From contig CAYREY010000017.1 of assembly GCA_964423405.1 (NCBI GenBank), forward strand, positions 3,390 through 67,389: a stretch of 64,000 nt of DNA, read 5' to 3'. The notes below the pieces were generated by a model that made no database searches, was not told the DNA's origin, and saw only the letters and a list, made by a program, of their open reading frames with translations. Both the position numbers and the translations under genes were made by a program. The stretch is from Bog-950 sp964423405. GTDB taxonomy: Bacteria; Bacteroidota; Bacteroidia; Chitinophagales; LD1. Shown in pieces: positions 25,465-34,687 of this stretch. Each line of letters starts with the position of its first letter. Positions within the stretch are counted from its first letter, which is position 1.

Positions 25465-27363
25465 TTAATAAGCCCTTTCGCTACGTCCTTCCATGTAGTT
25501 TATAAAGGCCCGGTTGGCTACTTTGTTGCCCCCCGGTGTAGGGTAGTTACCTGTAAAATACCAGTCGCCCAAATTTTTAGGGCAGGCAACATGCAGGTCT
25601 TCTATAGTTTGGTAGATAACCTGTACGTCGGCAAATATCTGTTTGGGCCTTACTATCTCCGATATCTTAGCAGAAATTTCATCTGCAGTAAACAAACCAT
25701 ACAATTCCTTAACGTAGTTTTTAACTTCTGTTGCGGGCTTTTCATCATCGGCCTTACACTTGTCGTATACCTCATCCAGCTTAGCAGTAAGCTTATGGTC
25801 TTTAAGCAACTCTATCAGTGCGCGGAATGCAATAAAATCGTACATGCGGCTCATATCTATACCATAGCAATCGGGGTAGCGTATTTGCGGTGCCGATGAT
25901 ACAATGATTATTTTTTTAGGGCTAAGCCTATCTAGTATCGCCAGTATGCTTTTCTGTAGGGTGGTACCGCGTACAATAGAGTCGTCTATTACTACCAGTG
26001 TATCGGTTTGCGCCTTTATAGAACCATAGGTAATATCGTACACGTGGCTCACCATTTCATCGCGGCTGGTATCATCGGTAATAAAGGTGCGTGCCTTTAC
26101 ATCCTTTACGGCTATTTTTTCTACCCGCGGGCTAAGCGATAGCAGTTTGTTTAGTTCTTCGGGAGTCATGTTCTTGTTCTCCAGAATCTGCTTTTGCTTA
26201 TACTCCGAAAGGTGTTTTTCCATCCCCTCCATCAGGCCGTAAAATGCTACTTCGGCTGTGTTGGGTATAAATGAGAAAACGGTGTTTTCAAAATCGCCGT
26301 TAATAGCATTTAGTATAGTATGGCTGAGCAACTCGCCCAGCTTTTTGCGTTCGCTGTATATTTCTTTATCGGTACCACGGCTGAAATAAATACGCTCAAA
26401 ACTGCAAGAACGCTTTTCGCCCGGATCGCGAACCAGGTCGTGTTTTACGCGGCCATCTTTTTTAATAACCAGGGCATGGCCGGGTTGTACCTCGTGTATT
26501 TTTTCGAAAGGCACATTAAACGTGGTTTGTATGGCAGGCCTTTCGGAAGCCACTACCACCACCTCGTCATCGTGGTAGTAATAGGCCGGCCGTATGCCGT
26601 TAGGATCGCGTAATACAAACGAATCGCCATGGCCAAACATGCCGGCCATAGCATAGCCGCCATCAAAATCTTTGGCCGAGCGCGAAAGAATGCGGCGCAC
26701 GCTTAGTTCGCTTACAATAAAGTCGGTAATTTCTTTGTTGCCGTAGCCACGGTCTTTGTACTTATCAAAAATCTTCTGCACTTCATCATCCAGAAAGTGG
26801 CCTATTTTTTCCATTACCGTAATGGTATCGCTACGCTCGCGTGGGTGCTGGCCCAGGGTTATCAGCACATCAAACTGCTCCTGTACGTTGGTCATGTTAA
26901 AGTTACCGGCCAGTACCAGGTTGCGGGTCATCCAGTTGTTTTCGCGTATAAACGGGTGGCAGTAGCTATCGTTATTGCGGCCATAAGTGCCGTAGCGCAG
27001 GTGGCCCAGCAGCAATTCGCCAATAAAGGGGCTGTTGCGTTTGTACCAGTCGGCCTCTGCCTGTGCGTTATCCAGTGGTTTGCGGTCCTTGGGGAAAGTC
27101 CCAAAAATCTGACTGAATACATCCACAATGGCCTGGTTATCGGTACTACGTACGCGATTAATAAAATGGCTGCCCGGATGGGGGTCTAATTTAATTACGG
27201 CAGCGCCTGCACCGTCCTGGCCCCTGTTATGTTGCTTTTCCATTAGCAAATACAGCTTGTTAAGGCCGTACGCAACGGTTCTGTATTTTTCAACATAATA
27301 GTCAATAGGCTTGAGCAGTCGGATGAGGGCTATACCACACTCGTGTTTTATTGGATCGCTCAT
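25465..27363 (-). CDS. purF: amidophosphoribosyltransferase, long form
   Basis: A 632-residue PurF-type enzyme that makes phosphoribosylamine from PRPP and glutamine, the first step of purine synthesis. The N-terminal Ntn glutaminase begins after an eight-residue leader, leaving Cys9 (HECGIALIRL) as the nucleophile after cleavage; NRGQDGAG and GHLRYGTYG follow. The phosphoribosyltransferase domain has the PRPP loop VVIDDSIVRGTT and SSAPQIRYPDCYGID. It is about 130 residues longer than E. coli PurF; long versions are common in Bacteroidota, and the extra length lies between the domains and at the C-terminus. The gene is not in an operon with purQ or purH. A long non-coding region lies upstream. 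Confidence 0.92.
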   Translation of the reverse strand: MSDPIKHECGIALIRLLKPIDYYVEKYRTVAYGLNKLYLLMEKQHNRGQDGAGAAVIKLDPHPGSHFINRVRSTDNQAIVDVFSQIFGTFPKDRKPLDNAQAEADWYKRNSPFIGELLLGHLRYGTYGRNNDSYCHPFIRENNWMTRNLVLAGNFNMTNVQEQFDVLITLGQHPRERSDTITVMEKIGHFLDDEVQKIFDKYKDRGYGNKEITDFIVSELSVRRILSRSAKDFDGGYAMAGMFGHGDSFVLRDPNGIRPAYYYHDDEVVVVASERPAIQTTFNVPFEKIHEVQPGHALVIKKDGRVKHDLVRDPGEKRSCSFERIYFSRGTDKEIYSERKKLGELLSHTILNAINGDFENTVFSFIPNTAEVAFYGLMEGMEKHLSEYKQKQILENKNMTPEELNKLLSLSPRVEKIAVKDVKARTFITDDTSRDEMVSHVYDITYGSIKAQTDTLVVIDDSIVRGTTLQKSILAILDRLSPKKIIIVSSAPQIRYPDCYGIDMSRMYDFIAFRALIELLKDHKLTAKLDEVYDKCKADDEKPATEVKNYVKELYGLFTADEISAKISEIVRPKQIFADVQVIYQTIEDLHVACPKNLGDWYFTGNYPTPGGNKVANRAFINYMEGRSERAY

Positions 27364-27373
27364 AGAGAGGGTG

Positions 27374-27381
27374 CAAATGTA
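27374..27381 (-). promoter_or_regulatory. putative -7 element of purF
   Basis: On the minus strand TACATTTG matches TAnnTTTG exactly, 10 bases before the purF ATG. No clear TTTG -33 partner is visible, and the leader would be almost absent, so this is tentative. Confidence 0.3.
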
Positions 27382-27601
27382 AATTTTTTGGTTACATAAA
27401 TGCAGGTGTGCGTAAATGTAAACTGTTATCTTTTACAAACTGTAGCCGGTGATGTGTTGGCTGTGGCTGTTACCTGGTTTTTTTAAAGGTAACCAGATAA
27501 AATTAACCCTGTTTAATTAGTGTAACGCCTGACTTGTTTTGCAGACATGCATGAGGCACACTATGATATATATAAATATGTTGTAATTAGTAAATGCAGA
27601 T

Positions 27602-27688
27602 GGGTTAACAGAAATGGGGGTAGGGGTGTTAACATTAATTTTTGTAATTTACTGATAGTTAGTGTGTTAAGTTCGAAGAGGGTTAACA
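27602..27688. promoter_or_regulatory. cluster of three GKGTTAACA motifs
   Basis: GGGTTAACA (27602), GTGTTAACA (27626) and GGGTTAACA (27680) occur within 87 bases. The same motif occurs three times upstream of the HTH gene near 48.6-48.9 kb. The spacing and the short palindromic core suggest protein binding sites, although no factor is known. Confidence 0.35.
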
Positions 27689-27727
27689 CTGTTTGAAAAC
27701 AGAATAGATTTTGCGATTACCCGGCAC

Positions 27728-27761
27728 AAAAAAAGCCACCTTATTTAAGGTGGCTTTTTTT
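27728..27761 (-). terminator. terminator after porV
   Basis: A 9-base-pair stem (gccacctta 27735-27743, taaggtggc 27746-27754) is extended by runs of A and T on either side, directly after the porV stop. It can work in both directions. Confidence 0.85.
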
Positions 27762-27777
27762 GTGCTGATAGTATATG

Positions 27778-29166
27778 TTATTTAGGTTGCTCTGCCGGTG
27801 CCGGTTCTTTTTCTACCGGTGCCTCGCCTTCTTTAGCTTTCTTTTCTTTTTTCTTTTTAGGGGTATCGTCTACTAACGATATACCTGTTTCGCCGGTGGC
27901 TTTTTTACCGCCAGCCATAAAGTCGAACAACAGGGTAAAGCGCAGGGTGTTATCCAGTGGGTTACGCTGTATGGTAGTAGGTATCAGGTACGAGAAGTTA
28001 AGGCCCACTACACTGTACTTAACGGTTAAGCCGGCAGTAAGAAACTGGCGGTTACCTTTTTTAGGGTTTTCGTAGAAATAGCCAAAGCGAACACCAAACT
28101 GTTTGTTGTACAGGTACTCGGCACCTATGCCCCAGGTAACTTCGGCAAACTCTTCGGCGGTGCGGCTGCCTTTGGCGCGCTGGCCTGTTTTAGGGTCAAT
28201 AACGCCGGGTGCATCGCCAAATGAGGTAAACATACCGGTGATAGAGCTTTTTTGACGGAAATCGTAGATGTTGTCATCCGGGTTTCTGTCAAGCGTATCG
28301 GGTGTAGGTACCATTAGTTTGTTTACATCGGCGTATATACCTACCGAGTGGTGTTTATCTATATTAAACGTGTAGCCTACGCCAATACCCAGGTTGGTAG
28401 GTATAAAATCTTTTACGGTGCTGCTGGTGTACGATATTTTACTGCCTATGTTAGATATGTTCATACCTACAGTAAGCTCGTGCTCCATTTTGTGGCCGCT
28501 GTTTTCATTAAACCGTTTGCGGAAGAACCATGATATATCGCCAGAACCGGCAAGGCCCGGCCTAACCAGGCTACCATCTACACTGGCACCACCGGCCAGG
28601 TTAGAGTAGATGAAACGCAATGAAGCCGCTATAGAAAAGTACTGACCTAAACGGCGGGCATAGTGTGCATCTATAGCAAACTCCTGTGGGCGGAACGTTT
28701 GTAGTTCCTGTCCGTTGTAGTCGGTAAAGGTGATGTTGCCTAACGAGAAGTAGCGTAGTGATACAGCTACTGTTTGCATTTTTTTGATTTTGTAATAGCC
28801 GGTAAGGTTGGCCAGGTAAATATCGTTTACCAGTGCTTTAAGCCAGGGGCTGAAACCTACCGATACACCAAAGTCTTTATCAATAAAAGCCAGCTTGGCC
28901 GGGTTTACGTACACCGCATTTACATCGGGGCTTTGGTAATCATCTTTAGTATCGCCATTACCATATACCGGTGTAGCGATACCCACATCGGCCATACCAC
29001 CTGCTCGGGCATCGGGGTTAATTCGCAAAAAAGGTACAGCAGTAGTAACTGTGTTTAGTTTAGCGCTTTCCTGATAATTGACGCCTTGTGCAGCAGCCCA
29101 TTGAGATGAAAACACAAGAAGGCTGACTACAGCAAACACACTTTTGGTACGCAACATATAATTCAT
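27778..29166 (-). CDS. porV: type IX secretion outer-membrane protein PorV (LptO)
   Basis: A 462-residue outer-membrane barrel of the FadL-like group. PorV collects T9SS cargo from the translocon and delivers it to the attachment complex with PorU. Recognisable features are the signal peptide, the conserved N-terminal stretch AVPFLRINPDARAGGMADVG, NAVYVNPAKLAF soon after, and alternating barrel strands. The C-terminus is unusual for the family: a Lys/Glu/Pro tail (KKKKEKKAKEGEAPVEKEPAP) follows the last strand. It lies downstream of porU on the same strand with 218 bases between, the pairing seen in Flavobacterium johnsoniae. Confidence 0.92.
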   Translation of the reverse strand: MNYMLRTKSVFAVVSLLVFSSQWAAAQGVNYQESAKLNTVTTAVPFLRINPDARAGGMADVGIATPVYGNGDTKDDYQSPDVNAVYVNPAKLAFIDKDFGVSVGFSPWLKALVNDIYLANLTGYYKIKKMQTVAVSLRYFSLGNITFTDYNGQELQTFRPQEFAIDAHYARRLGQYFSIAASLRFIYSNLAGGASVDGSLVRPGLAGSGDISWFFRKRFNENSGHKMEHELTVGMNISNIGSKISYTSSTVKDFIPTNLGIGVGYTFNIDKHHSVGIYADVNKLMVPTPDTLDRNPDDNIYDFRQKSSITGMFTSFGDAPGVIDPKTGQRAKGSRTAEEFAEVTWGIGAEYLYNKQFGVRFGYFYENPKKGNRQFLTAGLTVKYSVVGLNFSYLIPTTIQRNPLDNTLRFTLLFDFMAGGKKATGETGISLVDDTPKKKKEKKAKEGEAPVEKEPAPAEQPK

Positions 29167-29384
29167 GCTGGAAAATTATTGAATTTAAGTTAATGGTAAA
29201 AGTGTTGCTATAGTTTTACTGGCTTGTATTTTACACTACTAATGCTTGACATATCGAATTTACTATACACACCGCTTTTTGAGCAGGGCGCCAAACCTAC
29301 ATATTTTTTCGACAAACTAAAGGCGCAGTCTGTATTTACGTGTAACCGGGCCAAAAGGTTATTGTTTTTCAATATGGCGGCTTT

Positions 29385-32300
29385 TTAGCGTAATACTACC
29401 AGTTTTTCGTATTTGTGGGCTGTATTACCCTCGCCATCGCGTACGGTAAGTTTATAAACGTATACGCCTTTGCCTATTGCATCACCGTAATCGTCCAATC
29501 CATCCCAGGCAATATCATCTACCCGGTAGCCTTCGCTATAGGTTTGGTGTACAATGCTTTTAACCAGTTTGCCGCTTACGGTATATATCTGCACGCTTAT
29601 GTTCAGGTTATCGCAGCAGCGGTTGTGCTCAAACATAAACTGGGTGTGTGTAGTAAACGGATTGGGATAATTGTAAACATGCGAAAGGGCCAGTTTGGCG
29701 CTACTGGCTACAATAAACTCGGTAATCTCTTCGGTAGAGTTGTTGTGTATATCCCAGGCTTTGGCCTTAAGTGTATGGCGGCCCTCTTTTAGTTTAGAGT
29801 AAGGGTATTTAACCTCGCCGCGCTTATAGTTGTCCAGCTCACTTTCGTAGTACTCGTTCAGCACTACCCTGTTCTGCGTGTTATCATCCAATATGGCGCT
29901 AAGGTCGTGGCCTATGCCGTTGCCTACGGTATTAATACCACTTTCATCGCTTAGTTTAATCAGCAGCATAGGGTCGGGGTTGGTGGTACCGCCGTAAACA
30001 AACTTTTCATCGTTCATGTAAATGTTCATTTGCGGGCCGTTGTTATCCAACGCAAATGAGTCTGCCGAGCCACCAATTATAACATCGTTGGTGTAGCCGT
30101 GTGCATCATCGTAGTTACCGTTATCGGCGTAGTAGCTAATGCGGCCTTTGCCGTATTGGTAGTCTATATCTTTAGGCACCAGAAACGAGAACGAGAATTC
30201 GCCGTTGGTAACACTGGCTTTACCTTTAAACAGTACGTTTTTGTACATCAGGAAATTGGCATACGAACTCTGCGGGTCGTTTTTTAAGGTTTGCAGGGTC
30301 GAAATTTTATCGTACACCATTGGGTAAACCGTACCGCTAAAGCCGGTAAGTTTGTTGCCGTTATCGTCGCGTATTTCGCCGCGTATGGTTACTTCTTCTA
30401 GTGCTTTCAGGGTATCGGCCGATAGCACCGGATTGTTGTTTACCGAGGTGGTGATAACGTTATGGTGCGGGTAGTTAAGCGTAAGGGCAGGGTCGCCAAG
30501 CAGCGTAAACTTACGGGTGTTGGAGCCCTGACTAACAGTAGCATTTTTAGTGCGCATTATTATTTCGCCCAGGCGCGGGTAGCGGCCTTCATAGTAATCG
30601 AACATGTAATCAAAGGCTGCGTCGTTAAGCACCGCATTGCCCGATGAGTAAACCAAACGTACAGTAGTAAGCGAGGCTATAGCGCCACCCTTGCCGTTTA
30701 CTACCAACCATTCGCCGGCGGTACGGTTGGGTAAGTCGAAACGGCTGAAATCGCAGGTAGCTGTAATAAACATAGGCAGCTTTTCGGCGTTAGCCAGCGG
30801 CACTATGTCGGCCATATTAAAAATACGCTCGTGGCCCCAGTTGGTTTCGCCACCGTGGCCTACCCAGTTCATAATAAGGCAGCCGGCATTTATACGGTTA
30901 AGTATGGCGGTGTTTACATCGGGGTAGCGGTCGCCGGCAGGGGTGCTGGCCTCTTTATATGCGTCCAGATAAATTTTTTCGTAGTTATAGGCTGGCTGGC
31001 GCTGGCGGGTGGTTTCTGCCAGTACATCGCTGCTGCTCAGGTGTATATTACTGTCCTCATCATCGGCAATAAAGCTTATAATGTTTCGCCAGCTGTTGTT
31101 AGAATTTATCTGTACACAGTTTGCCGATGGAACCGGGCGTTTGTAGTTTTTAATTTTGTTCACCATGTCCCAGGCATCCTGCTCGCTACCGGCTGTAAGG
31201 CGGCCTATACCTATATCCAGCAGTTGTCCGCCGCCGGTTATGTCGCCGCCTTCGTTGTTATCCAGCAGCCCAAAAAAGTCATCGGAGGTGTATGTTTCGG
31301 TAGGGCTGTCAGATTCATTGCTCTGGTAGGTTGAAACAAAGTTGTTGTTGTCGGGCACCCGGTCTTTAGGGTCGAAGGTGCCATCGCCCATTAGCAGCAG
31401 GTAGCGTGGCATAAGTGCGGTATCGCCGCCGGCCCTGTCGTAAAACATTTTTACAAAATCGCGTATGGCCGAAATGTCGGGGCGGCCGCCACCAAATTCA
31501 TTNNNNNNNNNNNNNNNNNNNNNNNNNNNNNNNNNNNNNNNNNNNNNNNNNNNNNNNNNNNNNNNNNNNNNNNNNNNNNNNNNNNNNNNNNNNNNNNNNN
31601 NNTTTTTACAAAATCGCGTATGGCCGAAATGTCGGGGCGGCCGCCACCAAATTCATTGTATATCTGGCTTAGTTTAACCACCTCTACACTTATATTATCC
31701 AGGTTGCGGTGAAACTGTGCCAGTTCGTTGCTGGGGTTTACAAAGGCATCGGCAGTTATAATAAGCATATCGGGCTGGCCCAACGAATGCAGATTTTGGT
31801 TTTCGGTTTTACCTACATACTCGGGGTTGCCAAAAGCGGCACCGGTATTAAAAGCAATAAACTCGCGCAGCTCGGCTGTAGGCGATACAAATGAGAACTG
31901 GGAGCCATTAAGCGTGCCCTGCATTTGCCGTATGGCTGCTATGTCGGTTACATCCCACACCTGCGTGTTGCCTGCTGCATTGTTCAGCAAAAAATTAGAT
32001 ACACTGCCTGCGCCTACCGATGCAGCACTGCGGAATGGCATAGCATCGCCAGCCATGGTAAGTGCGCGTCTGGCGTGTATTTCGAACCAATCGATATAGC
32101 TGGCAGCTGTACCTGATGGGTCGGCTGCAGGGCTAAACGAATAGCTTATGTTGATGGTGGACGAAGAGGCATTGTAATTAGCAGTAAGCAGGCTACCGTA
32201 CGACGCAGGCGGGTATGTAGATGCCGGTATGCCGCTAAGGGTATGGTTCATTAAAGCCTGGCCATTAACCCGCACCGAAGTGGTAGAACCGTAAGTGGTA

Positions 32301-33403
32301 CTGGCAGAAACTTTAGAGAGGACTTTAACCGGTACCGATGTTACGATGTTGGGTATGCTGAACGAAAAATCTTTGGTGTTTGAAAAGCTGGTCATTTTAT
32401 CACCCAGCCAGCGTTTGCCGCTACTAAGCAGGTTGTATTCATCGCTTTCGCGGTACAGGTGTTCATCAAACTCGGTAATAGTTTTATTGGGGCTATCGCC
32501 GGCTGTAAAAGGCTGTACCCGTTTACCGGTTCCGGCGTCGGGGCTTAAAAAATAAAACGTTTTATCGGTGTACAGGTTTTTTTCGTGTGTGTAGGTTTGG
32601 TTGCTGCTGTTGTATTTCCACTGGTCGGGCATTTGGGCATAAAACAACAGGTAGTCGCCATCATCCATACGGTTGTTTCCGTTGTTATCTACCAGCATAG
32701 TGGGATTTTCAAGCAAATCATCGGGGCGTGCTACCGAGTTTAGGTCGGGCACCATGCCGCCGCCATTGCCAAAAATGGCCAGGCTGTTCAGGTTAATGCT
32801 GGCCGGGTCAAGTTTCATTACATTCTTAATAAAGTTGTAATCTATACGGTACATGCCTTCGGCAGTAACAGCAAGTTTGTAAAAATTGCCGCTGGCAAGT
32901 TTAGATACAGAGGCATACGCATTGGCCGAGCGGAGTTGTGGTTTAGGTGTTACCGTAATGCGCAACGTAAACGACTCCAGTTTTTCTATTACACCGGTTG
33001 CCGGGTTTTTTCTAAACGGCAATACCATTACGCTGGCAAAAGGTTGGCGGCGTTGCAGGCTAAGGTCGGCTGTAGCTGTGGCGGCATCTTTTATGTAGGG
33101 TATGCTGCCATTATCTACCGTGCCAGATATGGTGTACACGGTATTGGTGAGCTGAACAGAAAGTTCTCCGTTTGCGGTTAGTGGTATCAGCTCTGTATAT
33201 AAAGGCAACAGGCCGTATTGGTCGGCATGGGCTGCTTTGCTAAAGGTAGGCTGTACAATGGTTTTACCATCTATGGTGCTAAACGTTTTGTTTTTGTCCT
33301 GCCACTCCAGCCGGCGCTCGTAGCTTTGTGCTACTACTGCCAGGGCAGGCAACATGAACAATACAAACGTTAAGAATTTAGTGTTAGCCGGTTTTTTTTT
33401 CAT
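29385..33403 (-). CDS. porU: type IX secretion sortase PorU, C25 peptidase (split by assembly gap)
   Basis: PorU is the gingipain-family (C25) enzyme that removes the C-terminal signal of T9SS cargo and links the protein to the surface. The start at 33403 gives a signal peptide (MKKKPANTKFLTFVLFMLPA); a start at 33442 is less likely. The catalytic region has His798 (NWVGHGGETNWG) and Cys832 (ITATCDFSRFD), counted with the gap removed. The protein ends with its own T9SS-type domain (YNYPNPFTTHTQF, ending YKLTVRDGEG). The frame is cut by 100 N at 31503, but 31448-31502 and 31603-31657 are identical; collapsing them gives one frame of 1300 residues. It is divergent from the PorP/SprF-like gene. 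Confidence 0.93.
31448..31657. other. assembly gap with 55-base duplicated flanks in porU
   Basis: Positions 31503-31602 are exactly 100 N, and the 55 bases at 31448-31502 are repeated perfectly at 31603-31657. The structure is identical to the gap in dsbD. One copy plus the Ns is most likely artificial. Confidence 0.93.
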
Positions 33404-33508
33404 AAAAAAGCAATAAGCCGATTCAATCATTATTTTTGGCACCTTTAAACATATAAAATGCGCAATAAAACGGCGCTAATTGTGTTTTATTTTGCAAAGA
33501 TTTGAATT

Positions 33509-34543
33509 TTGAACACGAAACTGAAATATATTGTTTTTGCGGCACTGGTAATTGCGCCTTTTTGTGAAATTTTTTCGCAGGATGTAGAGATGAGCCAGTA
33601 TTTCTCGGCTCCGCTGCACCTTAACCCGGCCATGGCGGGTGTTTCGTACGGCCCTAGGGCTACCCTTAATTACCGTAACCAATGGAGCGGGATGGGCGAT
33701 GGATTTAACGGTGGCTATACCACCTACATGGCCGGTGCCGATATGTACATTGAGAAGATAAGGGGTGGTATTGGGTTGCTGTTTGTAGGCGACCAGGTAA
33801 TGAATAACCTGTACGGCACCTACAAAATAAGCCTGATGTATGCCCAGCAGATAAAATTTAACCGCAAAATGGGTTTGCGGATAGGGGTGCAGGGCACCTA
33901 CATACATGCCCGTATAAAGTGGAACGAGTTGCTGTGGACCGATATGATAAACCCTTACACCGGGTTTTATAATAACGTAAGCATACGCAACCCCACCAAC
34001 GAGCCGCCACCGGGGGCTACCAGCACCAATACCGGCGAGTTTGGCGCCGGCCTGTTGTTTTTTACCGAAAAGCTGTACGTAGGCTTTGCTGCCAATAACA
34101 TGCTGATGCACAAAGAGGCTTTTGCTGCCGGTGTAGATGCCCGTGTGCCCATGCGTTTTGCCTTCCATTTAGGGGCTAACCTGCCGGTAAAGCACCGCAA
34201 CCAGGCCCGGTACAATATCTGGGTATCGCCCAACGTTTTATTTGTGAACCAGGGTATGGCCTTCCAAACCCAGGGGTCGTTCCTTGCAGGTGTTAGTTTT
34301 ATGTATTTCGGGCTGGGCTACCGCAACGTAATTTACAATTCCGATGCGGTAATTGGCTATCTGGGGTTCAAAAAGGGTAAATTCCGTATTGGTTACAGCT
34401 ACGATTACACTATTTCGAAGTTGATGAACAAAACCGGTGGAACCCACGAGTTATCGTTTACGTTTAACTGGACGGGCGATGATAACTCGCTTAACTCCAA
34501 GGCCAGCAAAGGGTACATACCATGCCCCGATATACTACGCTAA
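33509..34543 (+). CDS. PorP/SprF family type IX secretion membrane protein
   Basis: A 344-residue outer-membrane barrel of the PorP/SprF family (TIGR03519). These proteins sit with PorE-like OmpA proteins or anchor specific T9SS substrates such as SprB. The start is a TTG at 33509, giving a signal peptide MNTKLKYIVFAALVIAPFCE. The family opening follows: QDVEMSQYFSAPLHLNPAMAG, then LNYRNQWSGMG. Bacteroidota genomes usually carry several copies. This one lies between porU (divergent) and gldJ, so it may be the core PorP, but PorP itself is usually next to porKLMN, which is not in this window. I therefore leave the symbol open. Confidence 0.9.
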   Translation: MNTKLKYIVFAALVIAPFCEIFSQDVEMSQYFSAPLHLNPAMAGVSYGPRATLNYRNQWSGMGDGFNGGYTTYMAGADMYIEKIRGGIGLLFVGDQVMNNLYGTYKISLMYAQQIKFNRKMGLRIGVQGTYIHARIKWNELLWTDMINPYTGFYNNVSIRNPTNEPPPGATSTNTGEFGAGLLFFTEKLYVGFAANNMLMHKEAFAAGVDARVPMRFAFHLGANLPVKHRNQARYNIWVSPNVLFVNQGMAFQTQGSFLAGVSFMYFGLGYRNVIYNSDAVIGYLGFKKGKFRIGYSYDYTISKLMNKTGGTHELSFTFNWTGDDNSLNSKASKGYIPCPDILR

Positions 34544-34615
34544 AGGGGCTTTGGGCATTTTTTTACATGGCTAAACTTGTTAAATACGGCATTAAAAATT
34601 AAACGCTGCATTTTT

Positions 34616-34644
34616 TTTGACTTTGACTTTAAATTATAATTTAG
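34616..34644 (+). promoter_or_regulatory. putative Bacteroidota-type promoter of gldJ
   Basis: TTTG at 34616-34619, a 17-base spacer and TAATTTAG at 34637-34644 match TTTG-N17-23-TAnnTTTG with one mismatch. The predicted transcript starts near 34651, leaving a leader of about 37 bases before the gldJ ATG. Confidence 0.55.
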
Positions 34645-34687
34645 CAACCTTTAAATTCGGAACCCTTTAAAAATTAAATAAACAACA

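Larger units (their letters stand above)
27364..27777. other. 414-base non-coding region upstream of purF
   Basis: There is no supported reading frame here. It holds three GTTAAC-centred motifs (27602-27610, 27626-27634, 27680-27688), an inverted pair GTTACCT/AGGTAAC (27469-27475, 27487-27493), AT-rich stretches, and the porV terminator at its right end. It is the largest such gap between purF and the T9SS block. A regulatory region or a small RNA is possible, but nothing proves either. Confidence 0.6.
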
